From NCBI GenBank assembly GCA_047495785.1, contig JBLDXI010000034.1, positions 1-64,000 of the forward strand: a stretch of DNA of 64,000 nt, given 5' to 3'. Positions within the stretch are counted from its first letter, which is position 1. The number at the start of each line of letters is the position of its first letter. The position numbers and the translations under genes were made by a program. Positions 11,280 through 22,350 of this stretch are shown here, piece by piece. Source of the DNA: Lepidodermella squamata. Its lineage: Eukaryota; Gastrotricha. The notes under the pieces were generated by a model. It was not told the DNA's origin, made no database searches, and saw only the letters and a program-made list of their open reading frames with translations.

Positions 11280-11307
11280 GAAGTGCGAGTTCTTCCGCGA
11301 CGTGAAC
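11280..11307 (-). repeat. Right terminal inverted repeat of the transposon (28 bp)
   Basis: Perfect inverse of 6243-6270. It ends cgcgacgtgaac. The very next bases (cagtttaatgacc) are the start of direct-repeat copy B. Confidence 0.9.
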
Positions 11308-13689
11308 CAGTTTAATGACCGGACGCGGTCCATAGCTCTTCAAGCAGCTAGTACTAAACCGGCGTGTTACTCCGACGACCGGCGACTAAACTCGAACACA
11401 GATAATCCCTTGATCCCTCGGCCCTCGGCTGTAAAACACGACTCAGTCGCCGCGCGGGGTGCGTATGTGTGCGCGTGTTGTATGAAGATTTGATGGAATT
11501 GGTGGATTGCGCGCCAAAATCGAGCCGATGTAGAAGAATCAGTACGGTAGGGATACGTGTTTTTATAATATCTGTAATAATTTATAATAATTTTTCATAA
11601 TGTGACGTGAATATAAGCCGAACCATGTTGGAATTGGCGACTAGTTCTATTAACAGTCATTAAAAAATTTGTGCCATTTCATATGCGTGGAAGATAAAAC
11701 CTTGCTGTCCGGGTGATAATCGAATTGTGCATACTACTCTGAATATTCATTAGTGTGCCCCAGTTGTTGCAATCGATTCTCCCCAAGTCCGTCATAATAA
11801 TGTGAATCGAATTTGATTTTGCATTTTTTCATCTGCTCATTATCTGCTATTTTTGAACGAACGTAGTAGGTGGTTCTTGCTAGGGCGTATTCCCATGAAT
11901 GAAAATAGATGTTGATGAATGAAAATTGTTTACAAAAACTACGACTACACAAAATTGGTCGCCTACAATTGAAATCAGTTCCGCGTGCCTGAAAAAATAG
12001 CCACGCGCCACCTTCTCAAACATCAAAACATGTTTTTCAATAAATGCTCATTCTACGCTTTTTGATTTAACTTTATTCACTATTATTTCCAAGCTTTTTG
12101 TGTGTGATAATGAAACCACTCTTCCTCGTCTTTTTCTTCGCAATCGATGCGGTTCTGTGTGGCGACTGGGCTCGCTGCTTCTCCCAATTCGACGATACGT
12201 TCACGAGTTGCCGCGAATTACCTAACGGCTGTTTTAAATTGAGCGAATATCAGGTTAATAATTATAAATTTTTTAACCTATTGTTTTTTTTAAATTTCAT
12301 CTTTTGCCAGCTTGGCGAAGGTTGGCCGGATCAATCAAAGTGCATGAAATCGGTGAGTTCATTCTTTGATTGAGTTCTGGCTTGAGTATTAAATCGAATT
12401 ATGTTATTTGCGCACAGACTGCTAGATTGTGCTACCGATTGACGACTAATGCGGCGACATGTCGACCGGGCAGCCCTGGTTGTGCGAAAACGGACGAGAT
12501 AATGGTTAGTTGAAATTGATATTTTTTCCCCAATTCTATATATTTGTGAAGAAGACCATCGACAATCTGTCTTATTTGTCGACAAAATTTTACTTTTTAC
12601 CGTTCTGATTACACACAGGGCTCACAGGGTTATATCCATCCTGCGTCAAGTTGAGTGTGCGTAAAGTGGCTGCGTACATAGAGTCGTGCGTAACAGGTAA
12701 CGCATGTGCAAGGCGGGCGAATGAAGTTCTATGTTGTAATTGAAAGGCTAAAATAATTCAAAATTTCCGAAATCATCAGCCCTTGGTATTTGATAGAAGT
12801 GACTTGATAGATTTCATACATCTTCTTGTACATCACTTTTTTGTCAACTAATGAATGAAAACTTGAATGAAAACTTGAATGAAATTTTGTCTTCATCATT
12901 GGAGAATTAAGGAGAAAATTATAATAGAAGAAGAGGCGCGAGTTTTTAGACACTTTTGAAGATTTTTTCACCTGTTAAACTACCCGCGACCAAACTATCG
13001 ACGATATATTTATTTGCAGCCCATACCCAGCTTTCTAGCAATATTAGTTTCATCAATTTTGCTCCTTAGGCCGACATTAGCCTATAACCGACCCTAGAAG
13101 CCGATTTACTGAAACCGCTGCAATTAGCGATGCGAAATTCGTGTTAGTTTTGCTACGCTCGCGCTATTGCTATCACTTGTGTGTACGTGTGTTGTGTGTG
13201 TGTGTTTTATCGAGGGCAATAATTTTCACTCGCCCCACCGCAAGCAGGAAAGAGGCTTTAAAAATTGATCAATTCGCCCTACTCAACCTCTTCCGGCATT
13301 AACAACGCGGACAAGTGGTGTCACTAGCTCTCTATCACCCGCCGCGCGCTGTCAGCAGGCTCGTCCGCACCTGAGGCCTTAATGTCCTGTCAGCATCCGC
13401 GCTGTTAACGCGCGTGCTAAGATTAAGAGCGCGCGATGAGAGGATTAAGTACCAACTTGAGCAGAGCGGCGTGGCGATAATCCGATCATCGGACATGGAA
13501 AATATGCATTTCAAGCGTTGAAGGTTTTGCTGCTTTTCAAATTCGAGATGAGTAGACAGCATTATTGGCCAATTATCTCGAGTTATGCAAAACTAAAATG
13601 GCCTGAGCTGACCTCAAAACTCGCTTTTCGCGTTGAAAAAATGTATGTGAAATTACACGTTTAACATTGGAGCGGTCATGTGGTGAATA
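11307..13689 (+). repeat. Direct repeat, copy B (2.38 kb), the copy joined to a whole gene
   Basis: Same sequence as 3859-6241. After 13689 (tggtgaata) the sequence continues into intron 3 of the lectin gene, whereas copy A runs into the transposon. This copy is probably the original locus because it is the only one attached to exons 4-12. Confidence 0.95.
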
Positions 13690-16600
13690 GTTGGGGGAGT
13701 TATTGTGCATAAAGAAAAATCGAAAAATATACTCAAAACGCGCAAATTCTTTACAGGTAGTCGGATAGATAGGGATAATTTTGAACACTACCGGACTCTT
13801 GTTTTGATTCAATTGTTGAAGAAGCTAACCGCGGCAGAATAATCTCAATTTTACCGGAATACGTATTGAACCGGAATTTTATCGGAATAATTTCAGAAAA
13901 TGGTTGCAAATTATCCTTTCGAGCCCAGGAGATGAACCGTGAACTAGACAGAGAACTTCTGCTAATAAAAACCTGGAAGTCGAAATGTTAAATAGGGGCT
14001 CATTTATGCTATCGATTTTTGAAAATAATTCGAATTTGGCGCAGGTGGAGGCGCAAACATTAAAATAAACCTGTGGAGTCTAAATGATTGGGTATATGAT
14101 TGGGTTCTATAGATTTATTGATGATCGTCAGCATTAAATTCTGGTTTTTCTCAATTCAATTTAGCCGGTAAACGTGTACACGGTGTGCACAATAAACTTT
14201 ACGCACTTTGTTTACGCATACGGGAATTTACGCACGCGCGTGTTACGCAAGTGTGTTTAGTGTTTACGCACTCAACTTTACGCAGGAGGGAATAGACCGC
14301 TCACAGTACTAGTTCAGTGGATAGCCAGTGTGCGAGGTAGGATACGGGAGCTGAGGTTAACTGTATTTGTAGTTGTAGTTATCGCAAAATCAGTGTGCGA
14401 CTTTCAGCGGAGGATGCGGGATAGGATGTTTTAAAATAATACAAGTCTCCAACGGCCCAGATCGCCAGTTGACTAGCATCATCCACGGTTGTGGGCCTAT
14501 GCCGCTGGTTCTTGGAGTGCCAGGCTTTGACGTCGACAATCTGGGCACTAACTCTTCTTTCGTAACAGGTAGAGATGTGTTGACCGTTTTCGGTTGTGGT
14601 TCATCCTCTTCCCAAGCCGCTGTGCGAGGTGGGAGGGACATCTTTTCTTCGAAGTGGTCAACAGACAGCTTTGTTTTTTTCATGTCGTCTGTGTCTGAGA
14701 TGAGCTTGCCACCATCGGCAGTGCCATTTTACAGCACCGCTATTCGACCACAAATTGCAGAGAGGCAAAACTGGTTAGGATGAGGAAAATCGACATAAAG
14801 GTCCCCCTTTTGGTAGTCTTCGACCGAGCTCAACGTGCTTTAAAACTGATAGGGATGATCCTGATCTCTTACAAGTCTGTTTTGAAGTCATTTGGACGTG
14901 TTTCATCAGCTGATTATATCTTTTAAATAGCAGAGGCTTCCCGATAGTTCCTTCTCATGCGATTTCTTCTAGGCTTCTTTGATTTTCCCAAATCTCCTGT
15001 CTTAGCCCATCTCTCTCATCTCTCTTCACAGCCTTCAGACATGGCCATGGTTTCAAAAAGATCTTGGATTCTGTTTTTTGGATTTCTTTTTTGGGGTGTG
15101 GTGTGTGGTCCTCCATGCCCTTGCTCACGAAAACGAAAAGCTTTTTATTTTCTCCTTTCTCCGAAATAATTAACGACAGCTAATGGCATTATTCAGGTTG
15201 GAAGGGAAGAAAGGCTCGGGCACAGTAATACAGTCTTGTCTGCGCCGCACATGGTCGGGCTAACACTTGAATGTTCCTCCGTGATTTTTATTGAAGATGG
15301 TTCAGCTTGATCTAATGTGCCTCCACTCACGTTCCTGGTCGATTTGCTTGAGATCAAAGAGCTTGGTTCTTCTAGTCAACGAGGTGTAACTGTGTCTATT
15401 AAGGTCCCCTACACCCAATAACCAACTTTTAGTCCTTCAATGCCATCGACGATGCCTGGAGGTACACGGTCAGAATTGCGGCTTCTTTTAGCTTCTGAAC
15501 TGAGAGTCCTTCGAGACGCCACACCATGATACCGCCGCCCCATCTTGCGTCGTTTTGGTCCACACAAGGTGTAGCTTGTTCCGATTACAGTGCTCCCTCG
15601 ATAACTGCTATCAACACACCCTCTTTAATTGCAAACGCGTTTGTCTCAACTTCCTTGTCTCAAATGTCGTACAACCTGTTTGCAGAGAGCGAAGCACCGC
15701 TAGGGATGGTAGGGATCATCCCTACCAGTTCCATCGGTCCGTACGGTGGGCTCAGTCAAAGACCAAAGGGGGGACCCTTATGTCGATTTTCCTCATCCTA
15801 ACCAGTTCCACGACCCTACTTCGCTCTATGCCTGTTTGGTTCAACCTGTCGTAATCTTTGCCAAACGCTGCTAACACGAAAATATCTTTTAATCACCCAT
15901 GAGGAAGCAAGAAATGCGCCTCGGTGTTGGAAAATTATAATAACGCTGACTCGTTGACTGAACCTAATTTTCTCACTGAAATTGAACGGTGACTTGTCAC
16001 TTGTCGTTTAGAGATAAATGTCTATGCTCCGAAAGTCCGACATTTGGTCGGCCAAATTCGGAATTTAGCGTGTATCTCCTGAACTAAAATAGCACCTAAC
16101 AAATTTCACGTATTGCTATCATCTCAACTCTCAACGTTATTCTAGGTCGGCAGCTCGTACAACGGCTTCTTTCCGCTGAAAACTAACATGTACAATTGTA
16201 CCACGGATTTGAACACATTTCTGGTAATAACTAGCAACCTTTTATCGATGAATCAAAGCGAATTTTTTTCAACAGAAAAAGAAATTCGACTCGTGCGTCG
16301 ATTCGGCTCAGCAATTTGTCACATGCATTCCGAGCGATTTTCCCTGCTCCAACACTACGGTAATTTCTCTCCGGCTCGTTGGCTGCGTAATGCCTATAAT
16401 GTTTTCAGAAGAAAGCACAAACTGGATTTACCAGCTTGGAAGCCTGTCTACAGAATTTCGGCAGTAAGTTTGATATTCCATAATTACAGTATGGGGCATA
16501 AATGTTGAGCTGACTGCATTTCTACGCAGCGCATTCATTTGGGCTCCGATTTCTACATATCTTACACCGTTGGAAGGCCCATGAAAAACAGTTTCTTCCC

Positions 16601-19405
16601 CTGAAGTTTCGCTGGGGATCCTGAAGGGATCCTGGGCGAATCCAAGTTATAGCAAATTTGAGACGTCGAGCTGGTTGCTCACAGAAGCTGCGTAGAAATA
16701 AAGTCGACTCAACATTTATGCCCCATACTGTATTATTAGCGATTTTCTGAGATGAACCCAGCAGATAGATCTTAACTTTATGTTACGTTACTTAATGCTA
16801 CGTGGATTTTGCGTTACCTGCGATCAGTTTACGAGTTAGGAATACAAGAGGCCGCAGAGGGTTTTTTCTCGAAGGGGTTTTTTTATCATGTCACATTATA
16901 GTTAAACTGTAACAACAAAAATCTATGAAACTAATGAAACTAATGTCTGCAAAGACCTGCATTAGAAATGAGGACAATGTGCGAATTGGGGATTCTCAAG
17001 CTAAGATATGAAATTCAAGCTAAGAATATTTGCTTTGAATGGCCATTCGTTCCTTGCGCACTCACGCACTCGCGATTATTCTGAATTCATTATTTACTCA
17101 CTTTTATTCAGGAGCTGATTCCGTAAAGCCCCACATTCGCTGCTTCGATGCCACCACTAACGCGTTCACTGCATGCCGACCGAACAGCACAAAATGCCTG
17201 GCAAATGAAACCGCACAATTTTCAACTGGCGTCTACAGAAACAAAGCTGCTTGCTTATTATGGGTTAGTATTTAGTATTCCAGGTTTCCGCCTTTCTCCT
17301 GGTTTGAAGTACATCTGAAATGAATTCAATTATTATTGGAATGAATCTTTTGATCTATACAAGTTACGATTTTTGTTCTAGTTGTTCCGAACTTTGAGCT
17401 CAAATTGAAATAGGTTTGACCGGCATGAGGTGTGAGGCGTTTCTCATTTCAACTTATGGAATTGTTTCTGGAATATCCACGCTCATAGTCTTTGACCTGT
17501 GTTTGACGCTTTGAGCTGTGCAACTTTTGCGTTTTCAACCTATATTTTTGAAAAATTAGACAATGCTCTAAATACAGGCTTTCAGATCACTGCTCATCAC
17601 GTGAATGAGACGCGCTACTGTACTAATATCCAACTGCTATATGCGAACTGGCCCAAAAAGATTTATTCAGAGTAGTTAGCAAAATATCAGTCAAGTCATA
17701 ATTTGTTTTACCCTAGTTTACGAAGAAATTTCGAGATTTACCACTGAAAACTAGATTCGGTATTATTCACGGATTTCAGCCATTTTTTCATTATATGATC
17801 ATCATTTTTTAAGTCTGCTCAGGCTAGTTCAAATTTTTCATTTCAGAGTTATATTTCGTTATAACTTTTCTCTAGAATGCTGTGAAGTGCGATACGCCAA
17901 GTGGCAAGAAGTGTTACAACATCTGCCCGGATGGTTCCACCAAGGTAACCAGCCTGAAAACTTTAACGGTATACAGTATCCTCATTGCACTTTGTGCTCG
18001 GATTATTAGGTTAAAATCTACTCAAACTTGACATTGTTTGCTGACAACTATGCAAGCTGCATGGCTGACGTGCCGAAACCACGCGAGTACTTTCGATCGC
18101 CGATCAACGGCAACATTCATAACCAAATAATCGCCTGTAAAAATGCTAATGGGCGCCTGGCAACGTTCGCCACGCCGGATGAATTGGCCTTGGTCTTTCA
18201 GATAGTTGGCGCTACCGTTACAAAAGTGGGCATTACAGCGGATTTCAAATGGGACGATGGCAGTCTTGTTGCAATCGACCCGCAATTCTGGAGTGCTGAC
18301 TTCCCAGGAACGAATGGTGAATGTAGGTTTCTTATTCTTTTATGAAACGGCAAATTATTTACCAAGATTTTGCTAAAAAAGTTGACAAATTCCACTTTTA
18401 CCCTCAAATTGCGCGACCGATGGTTGGGGGGCCGGGCGTACCTAATATGGGCCCAGAATTGAGCGAACTATTCGCACGAGTCCCTGGTATATCACTCGGG
18501 TGTTGAGTGCAGATTTTCTTCCTACTTCCTCCTACTACAACTACTGTGTAGTTACTAGTTCAATGGCATACAATTCGGCCGTAAAGGATTACTGTATTTC
18601 ATCGAAAAGTATCCTACTTTCCTACTTCCAATAATAAGCGCCTTGAATAATAGCCCCAACAATTCACTTGAATATTGAGTCCAAATGTTAATATTGGCCT
18701 CGAATAGCCATGCGGCGGAAAAACAGGTTGAAGCCTGGAAAATCTGGAAAGCTTGAAAGCTTCAGGAGGTAGTCCAAAGAGATGGTAAGTTTTTATTTTA
18801 GTAACAATAATAATTTCGATTTTGAAAAATATAACTAATCTCTCTATTGTTCTACTAATTGTTGCTTAGGTATAACCATGTCGCCAGATGGCTTTCAAGA
18901 TGCAAGCTGCTCGGACTCTAACTACGGTCTCTGCGGAGATGTAAGTAGAAGACTTATGTGCTGATGTTTTCGATACTAATGCGCAGATGATTCCAGACCC
19001 CAGCGAGCTTGGAACGCACCGCGTCAAAAGGCACGCGAGCTGATGCAGTGAACGCTTGCCAGGCCCTCAATAAATCCCTGGCGATTCTCAAGGATCAGGC
19101 AATGTTTGATAAGGCGAAAACGATTGCCACAACCACTGATTTGCCATTCATCGGCGCGAAACGAGCAAACCCAACAACTTACTCCTTCATTACAGGCGAG
19201 CCGGCTAATGCCACGTTCCTCGGCATTCCACAGACGCCTGACAGCACGATGCACTGTGAGTAGCGGCTGATGGGGGCATTCAGACTTAAATATTAAATAA
19301 TTACTAATCTTCATGTTTCATTATACAGGTGTGGCCGCGAATAGTAACAGACTATTACTGGGATATTGCACTACATTCGGCTATGCAGTTTGCGAACGGC
19401 TTTAA
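12110..19405 (+). CDS. Secreted protein with five 4-Cys modules and two C-type-lectin-like domains (476 aa)
   Basis: Twelve exons: 12110-12253, 12311-12352, 12418-12504, 16146-16223, 16276-16359, 16409-16463, 17112-17263, 17876-17944, 18010-18322, 18870-18940, 18997-19255, 19329-19405 (1431 nt, in frame). A signal peptide (1-17) precedes five repeats of a ~45-residue module with spacing near C-x(7-10)-C-x(3-6)-C-x(~20)-C, mostly one module per two exons; one is RCFDATTNAFTAC. Two CTLD-like domains follow (about 268-365 and 370-476), each with four cysteines and the helix motifs NGRLATF or KSLAIL. No EPN/QPD plus WND calcium-sugar motif is visible, so sugar binding is uncertain. Intron 3 is 3.6 kb and filled with repeats. 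A possible acceptor (attatttccaag) lies 21 bases before the ATG. The binding partner is unknown. Confidence 0.82.
13690..16145. other. Repeat-rich part of intron 3 of the lectin gene
   Basis: No exon is recognised here. It holds a TGCGTAA-rich stretch at 14200-14290, two fragments beginning cagtgtgcga (about 14329 and 14391) like the hAT-type MITE ends elsewhere, and a 46-bp imperfect inverted pair (about 14769-14814 and 15764-15813, word tcgattttcctcatcc). That pair may be the ends of a ~1-kb element. Short open frames in it have no family resemblance. Confidence 0.6.
16487..16730. mobile_element. MITE with TA target site, in intron 6 of the lectin gene
   Basis: The ends are CAGTATGGGGCATAAATGTTGAG and its inverse. 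The arms are about 45 bp with small differences, and TA flanks both sides (16485-16486 and 16731-16732). TA duplication and length fit a Tc1/mariner-type non-autonomous element. The interior has no gene. Confidence 0.75.
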
Positions 19406-19688
19406 CGCATGCTGCCCGGCTCACGGCTAACCATCTGAACCAGAACAATCCCATTGAATGTGTAGCGGCATTACTTTCATTTCTCCAAAAACTTCGCGCT
19501 GACTTCTTTGAACTTTGAAGCCTAAATCTTCCATTCTGTCTTAAATTGAATGTATTACTTATTTAATCCAATTGTTAGGACACGTCATTCTCTCCAAACA
19601 GAAAAATGCTGGCAATTAAAATAATAAGTCGTTAAATGTTAACTCGGTTTTTTATCAATATCTGGATGTACGCCATATCACCTTCGAT

Positions 19689-19835
19689 CAGTGTGCGAAG
19701 TAGGATTCGGTAGTTGCGGTGTGTTCTAGCACCCAGTCAGAGAAACCAAAGAGTGTTTTTCCAGTGTGTTTTTTTAGCCTTCATCTGGTTGGGATCTCGG
19801 AGCTGGGGTGTCGCGACACTGTACTTCACACTCTG
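19689..19835. mobile_element. hAT-type MITE with 8-bp target duplication CCTTCGAT
   Basis: Begins CAGTGTGCGAAGTAGGA and ends gtacttcacactctg. CCTTCGAT lies at 19681-19688 and again at 19836-19843. The internal palindrome word ggggtgtcgcgacac is shared with the elements at 47686 and 63611. It lies 280 bases past the lectin gene stop codon. CAG...CTG ends with 8-bp duplications are the hAT signature. Confidence 0.8.
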
Positions 19836-19843
19836 CCTTCGAT

Positions 19844-22350
19844 CTCAAAACTAAGGGCATTAGGAACCAGGTTCGAAACTGGTTCGAAGTTTATTGAGTT
19901 ATTCACCGAGTGGACCGGAGGTGGAGATTGGCATCAGTGCCCAGTGAATTACCCAATACGATTCAATTACGGAATACAAATTAGAAAATCTCTCTAAAAC
20001 AATTAATAGCGCCTCATTGTGAAATCTCAATCTCATCTCTTGCTTTCGACCTGGCAAGCCATGCGAAGGCGGCTTTCAAGTTCTCGTCGAATAGTTGAAG
20101 ATCGGCCCGGCCTTCCCCATAATTGAGGAGGACGAGGAAGAAAACCAAAACAATGAGAATAATTTGTTTGATTTTGACGAATACCGTAAACTACAGTATA
20201 AAGGCCGCATCCTGCATAAAGACCGCACCCGAATAATCGCCGCAAACTAGCCCTATTTTCATCAATTCAGCATAAATAAAGGCCGCGCGCGATATTCGCC
20301 GCACCTAAGCAAGCGATCAACAGCCACCCAGGCGAATCGCGAATCGCCACTGCGACTCCTACTGCGACTCCTACCTCTACGCCGACTGCTACTTGCTACT
20401 CCCAGGATGACGTCGAGGAGGCGGATTATCCGAAGAGCCGTTCCGGAGAAGAGCCGGTAACTGTTCCGATTCGCCGAGTCAATGATGGTTATTTTCGAAG
20501 CTGTCTTTATCGATTAAGTTAATTCGATTCCCTGCTAAGGAGCCAGTTTTTGCCAGAATATATTGGGGGTTGTTTTCGAAGCTGTCTTTATTATGAAGTC
20601 CATCATACCGTTAGCGACTTTGAATAACTCGTATTTATGCTTGTTTACTTCCATTTCAAGGTGATAGGTGACAAGTAAAAAGTCGTTTGTTTTTGCCTCT
20701 TCATTCACGTTAAAAAGCCGCTTTTTACTTATCACCTTCTACCGGCCATGAACAAGCCTAAATCCGAGTTATTCAACGTCGCTAACGATATAAAGACGAT
20801 CATTAGCTAAAGTCGACTTTATCGGATAAAGTTAACTCTATCTGGCAAAAACTAGGCGCCAGTTTCCAATTGTTCATCATTAGTCGTGATCTACTTTTTA
20901 CCGACTTCTTTTATTGCTATGATTCATAGATAAAAAATACTGAAGATATGACACTCACGATCTAACCCTGTTATGTGAAAATAAAATGTGAAAATAAAAT
21001 CACCATCATAAAATCGGACCCTATATGTACGGCGAAAACTTCGCCAACTTTTTTCTCTAAAACATCCCTCTTGAATTTCGGTGCAAAAAATAGGGAAAAT
21101 TCGTAATTTGTCGTATGATTTTATGACAAAATTTGAGCGCGCGTTTCCGAAAACTGATTTTTTTGTCGTCGAAAAACCGAAATTTCGACATTTTTCATTC
21201 ACAATTTTTCTCACTACTACGGTTTTTTGCGTGGTTTCATATCGGCACGTGCCAAATAGTGAGATCTCGCAAATATTTTGCTCATTTATTTTTTCACTTC
21301 TCGTTAACAAGCTTGTTATAAAACAAGCAGCTGCCTGATTCTCAATTAGTCGGTTGATTCTGGAGGTATACCTTGGAATTAAAAGCTCATGAAGCTTCTG
21401 GCGGCCATATGTTTTTCAAGGCGATCCCAGATCCCAGTTTTTCTAGAGGCAATTCGAAAGTCACTCAACCGACTTTATTTGCTCTGTTTGAACAAGTACA
21501 AGACATGTCCATCAACTCATAATCCTGAATTTAATCAGTCTACGCTGGGCTTTATTACGAAACTATGGCCGCTGATCCCATGAAACCGTGTTTTTATTTA
21601 TCCCGCTATTTACATGTTGCTGTACCTTCCACTTTATTTGACTGCAAAAAAGCATAACACGAAGCACGCACGAGTGTCATATCTTCTGTATTTTTTTATC
21701 TATGCTATGATTCTTATACAATTAAGTCAGCAAGTGTTTTTGAGGTCAAAACGCTCGATTTCGGAAAACAAATCGGCCGTTAAAGTCGACTTTAAGGCAA
21801 TAAAGTAGAGTGCTGGTCGACTTTATCGGCCGTAGTACATTTATGTTTGCGAGATTAAGCCGACTTTAGTAAAATAAATTTTACTTTATGTTCGAAAATC
21901 ATCCTGATCCTAGAGTCAACTTTATTTCGGAACAGTTTTAATTTCTTTTATTGGCCCGTTCAGATTCTTCAAGATGACGCCGCTTTGGTTTGTTTTATAG
22001 TATACTAGGTATAGGATTTTCGTTTTGATTTTTTGAGACTGAAGGTTGTTTGTACGTATCTTTTATCATTCAAAAATAATTGATAACAACAACAATCGCG
22101 TGGGGCCAGCAGGATTCACTCTCGCACGCGATATCCGATCACACTTAACGCGGTGTATCGAATAATAAATAATAATTCTCGAAAACATTCACTTTTTGAT
22201 TTTTACTACCATTGATGAATAATTCAGGCTTAGCTTGACTGATAGCAATCGTTAACAACAATTTCCTGATAATTTATGAAGTAGCATACATTGATTATTT
22301 TATTTATAGTTGCCTGATTTATCACATCGAATTAAATACAAAGCAAACTA
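19844..22350. other. Spacer between the two tandem lectin genes
   Basis: AT-rich. Contains short imperfect inverted stretches (around 20480-20860 with words such as ttcgaagctgtctttat, and repeats of gtcgacttta near 21780-21900). No coding region, RNA gene or complete element is recognised. Confidence 0.55.

Larger units (their letters stand above)
6243..11307 (+). mobile_element. 5.07-kb DNA transposon with three genes
   Basis: The element begins GTTCACGTCGCGG and ends with its inverse. The terminal inverted repeats are 28 bp and perfect. Inside each end lies about 290 bp of dense CTGTA/TACAGT words. Three genes run in one direction: a PB1-like protein, a small zinc-finger protein and a DDE-type transposase with introns. 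All three reading frames are open and spliceable, so the copy could be autonomous. No short target duplication is seen. Instead, both flanks are ends of the 2.38-kb direct repeat. I cannot place the element in a named superfamily from sequence alone. The transposase resembles unclassified Cys-rich DDE proteins common in insects and cnidarians. Confidence 0.85.

Noticed and set aside
20535-20735. 66-residue minus-strand frame between the lectin genes
   Set aside because: Overlaps imperfect inverted stretches and shows no homology.
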